This document shows positions 25,383 through 35,192 of a DNA stretch of 64,000 bases, in pieces; position 1 is the first letter of the stretch, and the number at the start of each line of letters is the position of its first letter. Below the pieces are notes generated by a model. The model was not told where the DNA came from. It did not search any database and saw only the letters and a list, made by a program, of their open reading frames with translations. Source of the stretch: Azoarcus indigens (GTDB taxonomy: Bacteria; Pseudomonadota; Gammaproteobacteria; Burkholderiales; Rhodocyclaceae); the NCBI RefSeq assembly GCF_004361735.1, contig NZ_SNVV01000016.1, positions 51,183 through 115,182 of the forward strand. The letters run 5' to 3'. Made by a program: the position numbers and the translations under genes.

Positions 25383-25922
25383 TTGCGCCGTTCCTCCGTC
25401 ATCGGGCGCAGCGTGCCGGCAAACCCTCTCTCCTCGACCACCGCCGTCGAGGCCCTCTATCTCGACCACCACAACTGGCTCAAGCGCTGGCTGCGGCGCA
25501 AGCTGGGCGATGCCCACCAGGCGGCGGACCTGGCGCACGACACCTTCCTCCGCATCCTGCGCAGCCGCAACGCCGCCGACATCCGCGAGCCGCGCGAATA
25601 CCTCGCCACCATCGCCAAAGGGCTGATGTTCGATCTCTTCCGCCGCCAGTCGGTGGAGCGCGCCTACCTGGAAGTGCTGGCGGCGCAGCCGGAGGGCCAG
25701 CAGCCCTCGCTGGAAACCCGCGCCATCGTGGTCGAAACGCTGACCGCCATCGCCGCCATGCTGGAGGGCATGAAACCGGCGATACGCGAAGCCTTCATGC
25801 TGTCGCAGATCGAAGGGCTGACCTACGCCGAGATCGCCCGCCGGCTCGGCGTCACCCCTCGGACGGTGAATAACTACATGCTCAAGGCCATAGAGCATTG
25901 CTACCTGCTGGCGGCGGAATGA
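25383..25922 (+). CDS. fecI: FecI-type ECF sigma factor
   Basis: A 179-residue sigma factor if started at the TTG at 25383, which has AGGCGG just upstream; a GTG at 25413 is the alternative, and there is no early ATG. Region 2 is ALYLDHHNWLKRWLRRKLGDAHQAADLAHDTFLRIL with EYLATIAKGLMFDLFRRQ. Region 4 is AFMLSQIEGLTYAEIARRLGVTPRTVNNYMLKAI. It is the iron-starvation group that directs transcription of one TonB receptor gene. The stop overlaps the fecR start (ATGA), and a Fur-like box lies upstream, so iron represses it and the receptor-bound siderophore activates it. Confidence 0.9.
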   Translation: MRRSSVIGRSVPANPLSSTTAVEALYLDHHNWLKRWLRRKLGDAHQAADLAHDTFLRILRSRNAADIREPREYLATIAKGLMFDLFRRQSVERAYLEVLAAQPEGQQPSLETRAIVVETLTAIAAMLEGMKPAIREAFMLSQIEGLTYAEIARRLGVTPRTVNNYMLKAIEHCYLLAAE

Positions 25923-26899
25923 GCGCGGCGATGAACACCGCTGCCGCCCGCGACGAAGACCAGGTGCGCAAGGAAGCGGTCGCCTGGTACGCCCGCCTCT
26001 GTTCCGGCGAGGCCACCGAAGCCGAGCACCGCGCCTGGAGCCGCTGGCACCAGGCGCACCCGGACAACCAGCGCGCCTGGCGCCGCATCGAAGCCTTCGC
26101 CGGGCTGGTGCGCCAGGTGCCGGCGGCGGTCGCCACGCCCACGCTGCGCGCCGCCACCCAGAGCCGCCGCACCCTGCTGAAGAGCGTCGTACTGCTGGCC
26201 TCCGGCGGCGCGCTGGGCTGGCTGGGCTACCGCCAGGCGCCGTGGCCAACCTGGCAGGCGGATTACCGCACCGCCACCGGCGAGCAGCGCGCACTGGTGC
26301 TGGCCGACGGCAGCCAGCTGCGGCTGAACACCGCCAGCGCGGTGGACGTGGTGTTCGACGGCCACCTCCGCCTGCTGCAGCTGCATGCCGGCGAGATCCT
26401 CGTCAGCACCGCGAAGGGCGCAACGCCCGATCCCCGCCCCTTCGTCGTCCAGACCGCCCACGGCCGGGTGCGCGCCCTCGGCACCCGCTTCCTCGTCCGC
26501 CGCGAGGCTGGCTACACCCAGGTCAGCGTGCTCGAAGCAGCCGTGGAGATCACCCACGACAGCAGCCCGCCGCGCCGCCTGCAGGCGGGCGAGCAGCTGC
26601 GCTTCGACGGCGCCGGCATTTCCGCCTCCCAGCCCGCCGATGCCAACGATGCCGCCTGGAGCGAAGGCAGCGTGATCGCCGACGACTGGCCGTTGGAGCG
26701 CCTGGTGGCCGAACTCGGCCGCTACCGTAGCGGCCGCCTGGCCTGCGATCCGGCAGTGGCCCAGCTGCGCGTTTCCGGCGCCTTCCCGGTGGCGGACACC
26801 GAGCGCGCGCTGGCAGTGCTGGAAAAGTCCCTGCCGCTGCGCGTCGAGCGTTTCACCCGTTACTGGGTGACGCTGAAAGCGGCCCGGCCAGCGGGCTGA
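25919..26899 (+). CDS. fecR: FecR-type anti-sigma/sigma regulator
   Basis: A 326-residue inner-membrane protein. Residues about 10-60 are the cytoplasmic sigma-binding domain (EAVAWYARLCSGEATEAEHRAWSRW, HQAHPDNQRAWRRIEAF). A membrane segment lies near residues 84-102. The periplasmic part has the FecR core (YRTATGEQRALVLADGSQLRLNTASAVDV, LQLHAGEILVSTA, VQTAHGRVRALGTRFLVR) and a C-terminal domain that meets the receptor signalling domain. It overlaps fecI by 4 bases, and the receptor starts 93 bases after its stop. Confidence 0.9.
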   Translation: MSAAMNTAAARDEDQVRKEAVAWYARLCSGEATEAEHRAWSRWHQAHPDNQRAWRRIEAFAGLVRQVPAAVATPTLRAATQSRRTLLKSVVLLASGGALGWLGYRQAPWPTWQADYRTATGEQRALVLADGSQLRLNTASAVDVVFDGHLRLLQLHAGEILVSTAKGATPDPRPFVVQTAHGRVRALGTRFLVRREAGYTQVSVLEAAVEITHDSSPPRRLQAGEQLRFDGAGISASQPADANDAAWSEGSVIADDWPLERLVAELGRYRSGRLACDPAVAQLRVSGAFPVADTERALAVLEKSLPLRVERFTRYWVTLKAARPAG

Positions 26900-26992
26900 A
26901 AAAATTTCCGCTCCGGTTTTCATCTTTTTCCTTCTCGACCGGCCCACAGGCTGAAGCGCTTCAGCCTCCCGCCATCGAACGAAAGGAAAACC

Positions 26993-29464
26993 ATGTCGCA
27001 GTCCGCCCCTGTTCCCAGCCGCCGCCCGCTTGCCATCGCGGTGTGCAAGGCCCTGCCGCTGCTCGCCGCCGCCAGCCTCCTCGCTGCACCGGCAACGCAC
27101 GCGGCCGAACCGCCCGCCGCCTCTGCCAGGCCGCTCCAGCTCGCCCAGGCCGGGCAGGCAGCCCAGGCCGACATCGCGCGCAGCTACCACATCGCCGCCG
27201 GCCCGCTGTCCACCGTGCTCGGCCGCTACGCCTCCGCCGCCGGCGTTGCCCTGTCCTTCGATCCCGAAGCCACCCGCGGCCTGGAAAGCGCCGGCCTGCA
27301 GGGCGACTACACCGTGGCCGGCGGCTTCGCCGCACTGCTCGCCGGCAGCGGCCTAGAGGCGGTCGCCCAGGGCGACGGCCAGTACACCCTGCGCCGCCGC
27401 CCCGCCGGCAGCCCGAGCACGCTGCGGCAGGTCACGGTAACCGCCACCGCCACCCGTGGCAGCAACGACCTGCCGGACAGCTACGCCGGCGGCCAGGTCG
27501 CCCGCGGCGCCCGCATCGGCCTGCTGGGCAACATGGACACCATGGACACGCCCTTCAACACCACCGCCTACACCGCACAGCTGATCGCCGACCAGCAGGC
27601 CAGCACGGTGGCGGAAGTGCTGCAGAACGATCCCTCGGTGCGCTTCACCACCTCGGAAGGCCACATCTACGAGAACTTCAGCATCCGCGGCTTCGACATC
27701 AACGCCGACGACATGGCCTTCGAAGGCCTCTACGGCATCGCCCCTTACGGCCACGTCGCCACCGAGTTCATCGAGCGGGTGGAAGTGTTCAAGGGCCCCG
27801 GCGCATTGCTGACCGGCATGGCGCCGCAGGGCGGCGTCGGCGGCATCGTGAACCTGGTGCCCAAGCGCGCCGGCGACACGCCGCTGACGCAGCTGACGCT
27901 GGACTACACCACCAAGTCCCAGTTCGGCGTGCATGCCGACGTCGGCCGCCGCTTCGGCCCGGACGACCGCTTCGGCATCCGGGTGAACGGCGCCTGGCGC
28001 GATGGCAAGACCTCGCTGGATCACCAGGAAAAGGAACGCACCCTGGCGGCGGTGGCGCTGGACTACCGCGGCGACCAGCTCAAGCTCACGCTGGACGCCT
28101 ACACCAGCGAGGAGACCATAGACGGCGGCAGCGCCTGGATGGCCTCCTTCGCCAGCAAGGTCGTCAGCCCGCCGGACACCGGCACCAACCTGCTGCGCGG
28201 CATCCACGGCAAGCTGGAGAACCAGGCCACCGTGCTGCGCGGCGAATACAGCTTCAACGACCACCTGGAGGCCTACGCCAGCCTGGGCACGCTGCGCTAC
28301 CGCTACTCCGGCTACATCAACGGCACACGCGCCGGCAGCATCCAGCCCAACGGCAACTACACCGGCCAGACCTACAACCAGGCCGGCGGCAACGACACCG
28401 TCTCCGCCGAAGCCGGCCTGCGCGCCCGCTTCGCCACCGGCAGCGTGCACCACCAGCTCACCTTCGCCGTCACCAACCTGGACTACGACAGCTACCGCGC
28501 CAATCCCGGCAACAGCACCAACTACGCCTCCAACATATACAACCCCGCCACCCCTCGCCTGGGCGCCGACCCCGGCCATGCGCCCAAGAGCGGCGACACC
28601 ACGCTGTCCAGCGTCGCCCTGGCGGACACCCTGTCCTTCGCCGATGACAAGCTGCTGCTCATCCTCGGCGCCCGCAGCCAGCGGGTACAGTCCAAGACCT
28701 ACAACGTCAGCACCGGCGCCACCACCGAGGACTACGACGAGCGCGCGCTCACTCCGGCGCTGGGCATCGTCATCAAGCCGTGGGCGGCGCCGGTCTCGCT
28801 TTACGCCAATTACATCGAGGGCCTGAGCAAAGGGCAGAACGTGACCCTCAACAACGGCGACATCCAGAGCTTTGCTCCCTTCAAGACCGAGCAAATCGAA
28901 GTCGGCGTGAAGTGGGACGCCAGCACCGTAGGCAGCACCCTGGCCCTGTTCCAGATCACCCGGCCCAGCCTGATCCAGGACACCGCCACCGGCCGCTACA
29001 GCGACGACGGCGAACAGCGCAACCGCGGCATCGAGTGGAGCGCCTACGGCGAACTCAACAGCAAGCTGCGCCTGCTCGGCGGCGTGGCCTACACCGACGC
29101 GGTGTTCACCCGCAGCGCCAACCACACCTACGACGACAACCACGTCTACGGCGTGCCCAAGTGGAAGGCCAACCTCGGCGCGGAATGGACGGTGCCCGGC
29201 CTGCGGGCGCTGACCCTGAGCGGCCGCATCGTCCATACCGGCGAGCAATACGTGAATACCGCCAACACCCAGAAGATCCCGAACTGGACGCGCTTCGACC
29301 TCGGCGCCCGCTACGCCACCCGGCTCATGGGCAAGGCGCTGATGCTGCGCGCCAACGTCGAGAACGTGGCCGACAAGAGCTACTGGGCTGGCTCCTTCAA
29401 CGACGGCTACGTCACCCAGGGCGCCGGCCGCACCGTCAAGCTCTCCGCCACCATGGACTTCTGA
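26993..29464 (+). CDS. TonB-dependent siderophore receptor with N-terminal signalling domain
   Basis: An 823-residue outer-membrane protein. A signal peptide covers about residues 1-37 (cleaved after THA). An STN signalling domain follows at about 62-130 (YHIAAGPLSTVLGRYASAAGVALSF). The plug spans about 170-295 (VAEVLQNDPSVRF, FSIRGFDINADDMAFEGLYGI, VEVFKGPGALLTGMAPQGGVGGIVNLVPK) and the 22-strand barrel ends in AGRTVKLSATMDF with the usual terminal Phe. The STN domain and the fecIR genes upstream show a FecA-like transducing receptor. The ligand is unknown; the esterase gene next to it suggests a catecholate or other ester siderophore. AAAGGAAAA precedes the ATG. Confidence 0.92.
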   Translation: MSQSAPVPSRRPLAIAVCKALPLLAAASLLAAPATHAAEPPAASARPLQLAQAGQAAQADIARSYHIAAGPLSTVLGRYASAAGVALSFDPEATRGLESAGLQGDYTVAGGFAALLAGSGLEAVAQGDGQYTLRRRPAGSPSTLRQVTVTATATRGSNDLPDSYAGGQVARGARIGLLGNMDTMDTPFNTTAYTAQLIADQQASTVAEVLQNDPSVRFTTSEGHIYENFSIRGFDINADDMAFEGLYGIAPYGHVATEFIERVEVFKGPGALLTGMAPQGGVGGIVNLVPKRAGDTPLTQLTLDYTTKSQFGVHADVGRRFGPDDRFGIRVNGAWRDGKTSLDHQEKERTLAAVALDYRGDQLKLTLDAYTSEETIDGGSAWMASFASKVVSPPDTGTNLLRGIHGKLENQATVLRGEYSFNDHLEAYASLGTLRYRYSGYINGTRAGSIQPNGNYTGQTYNQAGGNDTVSAEAGLRARFATGSVHHQLTFAVTNLDYDSYRANPGNSTNYASNIYNPATPRLGADPGHAPKSGDTTLSSVALADTLSFADDKLLLILGARSQRVQSKTYNVSTGATTEDYDERALTPALGIVIKPWAAPVSLYANYIEGLSKGQNVTLNNGDIQSFAPFKTEQIEVGVKWDASTVGSTLALFQITRPSLIQDTATGRYSDDGEQRNRGIEWSAYGELNSKLRLLGGVAYTDAVFTRSANHTYDDNHVYGVPKWKANLGAEWTVPGLRALTLSGRIVHTGEQYVNTANTQKIPNWTRFDLGARYATRLMGKALMLRANVENVADKSYWAGSFNDGYVTQGAGRTVKLSATMDF

Positions 29465-29550
29465 CCGCCCGGCCTCCAATCCGCCGCCGGCCGGTGGCGC
29501 CATCGCCGCCGGCCAGCCCTCCTCTGCACCCCTTCACCGGAAACCGCCCC

Positions 29551-31206
29551 ATGCTCCTTCCCGCCCTGCGCCGCCTGTTGGGACTCACCCTGCTCCCCTT
29601 CGCCCTGGGCGCCAACGCCGCCCCCACCGGCGGCCAGCCGGCGGAAGGTGCGCCGCTGCGCGCCGGCCAGGAGGTCGAAGACACGCTGGAGAGCAAGCAG
29701 CGCCGCGCCCATGCGCTGCAACTCTCGCCCGGCGACTACGTACGCGGCTGGCTGGAAGGCGACGGCATGCGGCTGGTGCTCACCGACGCCGCCGGCGAGC
29801 GGCTGCGGGTGCTGGGCGAAGGCAGGGACGCCCGGCAGGACTTCATGTTCGTCGCCGGCGACACCCCGCCCTACAAGCTGGAAGTGCGCGCCCCGCGGGC
29901 CGGCGGCTACCGCCTGCAGATCGCCGAGATCGTGCCGCGCGCCCGGCAGCTGATGCCGGCGGCGGAACTGGACAGCCCCCGCCTGCGCGCCCTGCAGGCC
30001 GAACTCGGCCGCGGGGGCAACAGCGGCGCCTTCTGGCGCGAGCTCGCCCAGGCCGGCACGCCGCTGATCGAGAGCGCAGGCGTGACGCCGCCGCTGGCCG
30101 GCGACGAGCTGCTGGTCACCTTCCTGTGGCGCGGCGCCCGCGACAACGTGCGCCTGTTCGGCGCCCCCTCCGGCGACCATGATGAACTGCAGCGCCTGGC
30201 GGGTTCCGACGTCTGGTTCCGCAGCTACCGCCTGCCGCACAGCAGCCGCCTGGGCTACAAGCTGGCGCCGGACGTACCGACGCTGAACGCGCCCGCCACC
30301 ACCCGCCGCCGCGCCATCCTCGCCACCGCCCAGCGCGACCCGCTCAACGCCCACAGCTTCCCGGCCCAGCCCATCGACCAGTACGCAGGCGAATCCATCC
30401 TGGCGCTGCCGGCTGCGCCACCACAGCGCTGGACCGAAGTGCGCCCCGGCGTCGCCACCGGCACGCTGGAAACGCTGACGCTGGAAAGCCGCATCCTCGG
30501 CAATACGCGCGAGGTGCATTTCTACCGCCCCGCCGGCTACCGCCCCGGTGCCGAAGGCAACGCCCTGCTGGTGCTGTTCGACGCCCACGCCTATCTGCGC
30601 GAAGTACCCACCCCCACCCTCCTCGACAATCTCATCGCCGCCGGCGCCATTCCGCCCACCGCCGCCATCCTGCTCGCCAACCCCAGCCGCGAGGCGCGCG
30701 GCAGCGAGCTGCCGCCCAACCCGGCGTTCGCCCGCTTCCTCGCCGAAGAACTGATGCCCTGGGCCGCCGCCCACGGCCTCGCCGCGCCCGCCGAACGCAC
30801 GGTGATCGCCGGCTCCAGCTATGGCGGCCTCGCCGCCGCCTACGCCGGCCTGCGCCACCCGGAGCTGTTCGGCAAGGTCTACAGCCAGTCCGGCTCCTTC
30901 TGGTGGTCGCCCGGCAGCGGCCCCGGCGTCACCGGCGAAGAACCCGGCTGGCTGATGCGCCAGTACGCCACCGCCGAGCGCAAACCGCTCGCCTTCCTGA
31001 TCGAAGCCGGCCTGTTCGAAGCCAGCCGCAACGGCCAGACCGGCATCCTCGAAAGCAGCCGCCACCTGCGCGACGTGCTGCGCGCCAAGGGCTACCCGGT
31101 GCGCTACAAGGAATACGCCGCCGGCCACGACTACCTGCACTGGCGCGGCACGCTGGGCGAGGGGCTGGTCATGCTGCTGGGCAAGGGAGAGGGTTCGGCG
31201 CAGTGA
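29551..31206 (+). CDS. Secreted Fes-like siderophore esterase
   Basis: A 551-residue protein starting MLLPALRRLLGLTLLPFALGANAAP, a clear Sec signal peptide. A beta-rich N-terminal part follows (bacterial pre-peptidase-like, about residues 40-130). The middle (LLVTFLWRGARDNVRLFG through PSRLGYKLAPD) matches the enterochelin esterase N-terminal domain. The alpha/beta-hydrolase part has AGSSYGGLAAAYAGLRHP with nucleophile Ser423 in GSSYG and the catalytic His526 in AAGHDYLHW. Fes acts in the cytoplasm; this one has a signal, so hydrolysis of the ferric siderophore ester probably occurs in the periplasm, as known for IroE and PfeE. It is 86 bases behind the receptor. Confidence 0.85.
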   Translation: MLLPALRRLLGLTLLPFALGANAAPTGGQPAEGAPLRAGQEVEDTLESKQRRAHALQLSPGDYVRGWLEGDGMRLVLTDAAGERLRVLGEGRDARQDFMFVAGDTPPYKLEVRAPRAGGYRLQIAEIVPRARQLMPAAELDSPRLRALQAELGRGGNSGAFWRELAQAGTPLIESAGVTPPLAGDELLVTFLWRGARDNVRLFGAPSGDHDELQRLAGSDVWFRSYRLPHSSRLGYKLAPDVPTLNAPATTRRRAILATAQRDPLNAHSFPAQPIDQYAGESILALPAAPPQRWTEVRPGVATGTLETLTLESRILGNTREVHFYRPAGYRPGAEGNALLVLFDAHAYLREVPTPTLLDNLIAAGAIPPTAAILLANPSREARGSELPPNPAFARFLAEELMPWAAAHGLAAPAERTVIAGSSYGGLAAAYAGLRHPELFGKVYSQSGSFWWSPGSGPGVTGEEPGWLMRQYATAERKPLAFLIEAGLFEASRNGQTGILESSRHLRDVLRAKGYPVRYKEYAAGHDYLHWRGTLGEGLVMLLGKGEGSAQ

Positions 31207-31305
31207 TGCGGGCGGCTGGTCTGCTCGTGCCGATTCGAGCGGACGGCGGCCCTGCCGGTCCGGTGAGCCGGGCGCAGAACGCGCTACCCCTCCCGGACTA
31301 CAAGG

Positions 31306-31343
31306 AACAAAAACGGGCGGCCTCGATGCGGGACCGCCTGTTC
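31306..31343. terminator. Bidirectional terminator between esterase and J-protein genes
   Basis: Arms GGGCGGCC and GGACCGCC around a 9-base centre. On the minus strand the hairpin is followed by CGTTTTTGTTCC, and on the plus strand by TGTTCTCTT. It sits in the 190-base gap between two convergent operons. Confidence 0.55.
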
Positions 31344-31398
31344 TCTTGATGACCATCGAGCGCGCCCGTCTGCCGGCGAAGCGCGTCCCGCATTCCGA

Positions 31399-33255
31399 TC
31401 AAGCCACCGCCATCCGCCACCGCCGGGAATAAAGGCGCTCCGCCAATGCATCCGCCCATCTCTGGGCAAGGCACATCACGCGCAGGGTGCCGATGAAGCA
31501 CAGGAAATACAGCATGGGCGTCATCCCGAGCCTTTCCGCAAAGGCAACGGCCAGCGCTAGCGCAGACACCACGAAACCAGTCCCCAGATTGCGCCCCGTC
31601 GCCACAGCCAGCGCCGGCAGCAAGGCCACCACCAGCAGCGCTATGACCGCGACGTAGAACTTGATTGCAACCACGACGAACAGCCAGCCTATCGGCGTGG
31701 AAGGTCTCATCACCCGCCAGGGGGCCAGCGCCCATGTTTCCACCTGTTGCGGGTAGCGATGCAAAAGGAACAGGGTGAGGTTGATCCACAGTGCAGCCCC
31801 CACCAGCACCCAGCTCGCCTGCATCATCGGCTCCGGCTGGAACGTGACGTCGACCGCGGCAACAGCGGCAAGCCCCCAGCACAACCCGACTGTCGACGCG
31901 GCGCTGCCGACGAAGCGGAGGGCCAGCACGGAGCCAACAAACAACAAGGAATACAGCAAGCTGTATGCACCGCCTCGCCAAGGCTCGGGCAGCGATGGCG
32001 TGAGGTCCGGCGCAAGCAGCACCGCGCCGCAGATGATAGGCCCTCCCAGACTCGCGAAAAGCGTGAAGCGATAGCCACTCTTCGTCGATACATCCACCAC
32101 CTTTGCGGCTGCCTGCAGCAGCCCCCATCCCGCCCGGCGCAAGAACGCAGTACCGGCCATCATCGCCAGCAGCATCAACACCGCCATGAACACCAACCCC
32201 AGGGCCGCGAAGGTGGTGGAGCCCTGCTTCCAGTTGGACGGAAGGCAATACGCCCCCAGGAAAGCCACTGGCAGCAGGCGCAGGAAACCAAGCTTCTCCA
32301 CCATGCGCAGCAAACCGGCGTGCTCCTCCCTGCCGATCCCGAGGGAACCCAGAACAGGCGCAGACAGGCTGGGTATCAACATGTACAAGCTGGGCAGATG
32401 CAGAAAAGCGAACAGCCACGCACGCCAGGCCCCACGCTCGCTACGCAGCCTGCGGAAGCGCTGCAGCCGCTCCAGACGCAGGGCGAACACCGGATCCGCC
32501 TCCGCCAGGCTGCGGGCCTGCTCCAGGCGGTCGCGCAGTGCCTGGGCGCGCGGCAGGCCGAGCTGGGCTTCGGAACGGAAATCGCTCAGCCAGCCGAAGT
32601 AAGTCGCCAGCGCACGGGCGAAGTCCTGCGGCAGGTCGGCGTGTTCCAGCACCAGGTCGGCGAAGCGCACCGAGGCTTCGCCGCGCAGCGCATAGGGCAG
32701 TTCGTCCAGGTGGCCGACCAGCACCGGCCAGGCGCCCGGCAGCGCCTGGTCGCCCTCCGTGCGCCAGTGCGTCAGCAGGGATTCGACCAGTTGCTCCGGC
32801 GGAAACCAGCCGGGCATGGGTTCGTCGGCTTCTGCCGGCGCCTCGCCGGGCATCCCGGCCTGCGGCGGCAAGTCGGAAGTGGCGGCGGAAAGCGGCTGCG
32901 GCCCTTCCTGTGGCGGCGGGGAGCCCTCCGCCCGGGGCGCGGCTTCGGCCTGTTCGCCGGCAATGCGCTGCGCTCCGCCGCCTTCCGCCAGCGTGGCCAC
33001 CCGGGCGGCGTTGGCTTCGCCCGCCGCGGCCCCCGGCTGCGCTTCCTCGGCGGCTTCCGCCGCGAGCAGGGCCTGGTGATGCCGCATCCAGCGGGCCTGC
33101 TCCAGCGCGGCGTCGTAAGCCTCGCGTAGGCGCTGGTAGCCCTCGGGGTCGTCATCCGGCCTGGCCTGCTTCAGCAGGCGGGCGTAGGCGCGCTTGATGA
33201 TCACGTTGTCGGTGGTGGCCTCGTCCAGCCCCAGTTCGCTCCAGCAGTTGCGCAT
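31399..33255 (-). CDS. Membrane J-like protein, HscC partner type
   Basis: A 618-residue protein. Residues about 1-55 look like a J domain (CWSELGLDEATTDNVIIKRAYARLLKQARPDDDPEGYQRLREAYDAAL), but the invariant HPD is replaced by RPD. A long Ala/Pro/Glu linker (about 60-155) follows, then a helical part (about 160-290). The C-terminal half has about nine membrane segments (after residue 285). It starts 10 bases after the hscC stop on the same strand. HscC is known to work with J proteins DjlB and DjlC, and genes with this RPDDDP segment commonly adjoin hscC. The membrane part has no family that I recognise. Confidence 0.8.
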   Translation of the reverse strand: MRNCWSELGLDEATTDNVIIKRAYARLLKQARPDDDPEGYQRLREAYDAALEQARWMRHHQALLAAEAAEEAQPGAAAGEANAARVATLAEGGGAQRIAGEQAEAAPRAEGSPPPQEGPQPLSAATSDLPPQAGMPGEAPAEADEPMPGWFPPEQLVESLLTHWRTEGDQALPGAWPVLVGHLDELPYALRGEASVRFADLVLEHADLPQDFARALATYFGWLSDFRSEAQLGLPRAQALRDRLEQARSLAEADPVFALRLERLQRFRRLRSERGAWRAWLFAFLHLPSLYMLIPSLSAPVLGSLGIGREEHAGLLRMVEKLGFLRLLPVAFLGAYCLPSNWKQGSTTFAALGLVFMAVLMLLAMMAGTAFLRRAGWGLLQAAAKVVDVSTKSGYRFTLFASLGGPIICGAVLLAPDLTPSLPEPWRGGAYSLLYSLLFVGSVLALRFVGSAASTVGLCWGLAAVAAVDVTFQPEPMMQASWVLVGAALWINLTLFLLHRYPQQVETWALAPWRVMRPSTPIGWLFVVVAIKFYVAVIALLVVALLPALAVATGRNLGTGFVVSALALAVAFAERLGMTPMLYFLCFIGTLRVMCLAQRWADALAERLYSRRWRMAVA

Positions 33256-33265
33256 GTCGCCGCCC

Positions 33266-34978
33266 TCAGAGCACGAAGCTGCCGTCTATGCTGTCCAGCG
33301 CGCGGCGGAAGCCTTCGCGGGCACGGGCGACCTCGCGCTCGTCCTGGGAGTCCAGCGCGATCTCGAAGGCCGCCAGCCATTGCTGGATCATCGGCCTGTC
33401 GTTGCCCAGCCTGTCCTCGTACAGGCGCTTGGCACGGGCGATGAGATAGACGTTCTCCTGCTGTTCACGCGGATGCACCTTCAGTGCCTCCAGCCGGGCC
33501 AGCGCGGCGGCGATCTCTTCTTCGCTGAGGCGGCCGTCGTGCTGGCGGATCAGCGTGGAGGCCTTGCCGCCGCCGGCCAGCTCATGCACATCCACCGCCA
33601 GCAGGCCGTTGGCGTCGTAGGAGAAGCGCACGTCCACCGTGGCCTGGCCGGCGGGCAGCGGCGGCACCTCGATCTCCAGTTCGCCGAGCTTGAGGTTCTC
33701 GCTGCCGACCGGCGACTCGCCCTGGCGCACGTCGATCAGGATGCGGGTCTGGCGGTCGGCCACCGTGCTGTAGTTGGACACCCGCGACACCGGCACCGGC
33801 ATGTTGCGTTCGATGATGGGCGAGAAGCGGTCGCCGTAGCGGCGGCCGTTCACCTCCTCGCTGCTGACGATGCCCAGGGAATAAGGCATGACGTCGGTGA
33901 GCACCACTTCTTCCAGCGCTTCGTGGCGGGCCAGCAGCGCGGCCTGGATGGCGGCGCCGCGCGCCACGGTTTCGTCCGGGTTGATGGTGCGCAGCGGCAG
34001 GCGCTGGAACAGCCGGGTGGCGGTCTGGCGCACCAGCGGCATGCGGGTGGCGCCGCCGACCAGCACGATCTCGGCCAGTTCGCCCGGGTCCAGCCTGGCA
34101 TCCCCCAGGGCACGCTCTATCGGCCGGCGCAGGCGGGCGATCAGCTCGGTGCTGGCGGCCTCGAATTGCTCGCGGCTGACTTCGCAGACGTGGCAGCGGC
34201 CATCGAGCACGAGCTGCATGCTGGCCGCCGGCGCCTCCGACAGCTCTCGCTTGGCCTGCTCCGCCATGCGCCACAGCGCCGGCGAGCCTTCCAGCTGTTC
34301 GCGCAGTCTGTTGTCCAGGCTGGCGCAGTTGGCGAGGAAGTAGCCCTCCAGCACGCGGACGAAGTCCTCCCCGCCCAGGCGGGTGTCGCCGGCGCTGGCG
34401 CGCACCTCGACCACGCCGTCGAAATACTCCAGCACCGAAACGTCGAAGGTGCCGCCGCCGAGGTCGAACACCAGGAAGGTGCTGTGGTCGCTGCGCTCCT
34501 GCAGGCCGTAGGCGAGGCCGGCGGCGGTGGGTTCGTTGAGCAGCCGTTCCACCTGCAGCCCGGCGATCTCGGCCGCCGCCTTGGTGGCGCGGCGCTGCGC
34601 CTCGTTGAAGTAGGCCGGCACGGTGATCACCGCCCGCGATACCGCCACGCCCAGCGCCGCCTCGGCGTCCTGCTTCAGCGACTTCAGCACCAACGCTGAC
34701 AGCTCCTCCGGGCGGAACTCCCGCTTGCCCAGGCGCAGGCGGTGGTCGGTGCCCATCCAGCGCTTGAAGGCGGTGGCCGTGCCGGCGGGATGCGTCGCCA
34801 ACCGCTCCCGCGCGGGCAGGCCGACGAGCACGCTGCCGTCATCCGCCAGGCTCACCGCCGAGGGCGTCAGCACATGGCCGAAGGCATTGGGGATGAGCTC
34901 CGTCTGTCCGTCCCTGAACACCGCAGCCAGGCTGTTGGTGGTCCCCAGATCTATCCCCAGGCACGGCGACGTTTCCAT
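33266..34978 (-). CDS. hscC: HscC-type Hsp70 chaperone
   Basis: A 570-residue Hsp70, shorter than DnaK (about 640), as usual for HscC. The ATPase part has [79 protein letters not shown] and [15 protein letters not shown]. The substrate-binding part begins near residue 390 ([11 protein letters not shown]) and the C-terminal lid is truncated without the DnaK acidic tail. HscC is a specialised Hsp70 induced by stress and works with J-type partners; the J-like gene follows at once. The 214 bases upstream carry its promoter, not pinpointed. Confidence 0.92.
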   Translation of the reverse strand: METSPCLGIDLGTTNSLAAVFRDGQTELIPNAFGHVLTPSAVSLADDGSVLVGLPARERLATHPAGTATAFKRWMGTDHRLRLGKREFRPEELSALVLKSLKQDAEAALGVAVSRAVITVPAYFNEAQRRATKAAAEIAGLQVERLLNEPTAAGLAYGLQERSDHSTFLVFDLGGGTFDVSVLEYFDGVVEVRASAGDTRLGGEDFVRVLEGYFLANCASLDNRLREQLEGSPALWRMAEQAKRELSEAPAASMQLVLDGRCHVCEVSREQFEAASTELIARLRRPIERALGDARLDPGELAEIVLVGGATRMPLVRQTATRLFQRLPLRTINPDETVARGAAIQAALLARHEALEEVVLTDVMPYSLGIVSSEEVNGRRYGDRFSPIIERNMPVPVSRVSNYSTVADRQTRILIDVRQGESPVGSENLKLGELEIEVPPLPAGQATVDVRFSYDANGLLAVDVHELAGGGKASTLIRQHDGRLSEEEIAAALARLEALKVHPREQQENVYLIARAKRLYEDRLGNDRPMIQQWLAAFEIALDSQDEREVARAREGFRRALDSIDGSFVL

Positions 34979-35192
34979 TCGATGCTCTCAACGAAAAATG
35001 AAGATCGAATTCTAGCGTCCGGGGATGGCGGAATGTGGCAGCGCCGCAAGCGGCGTGCGGGAGGGGCTGGCGCGATGCCGGACAAGTGCGGCCCTGGATG
35101 CCTTGAACATTCCGCCGATTCCCGCCGGGATTCCGGCCCGGGCAGCGGCGGTGAGGCCAGGCGCAGCCTCTCTGCCTTGCGCGAGCCGCTCG

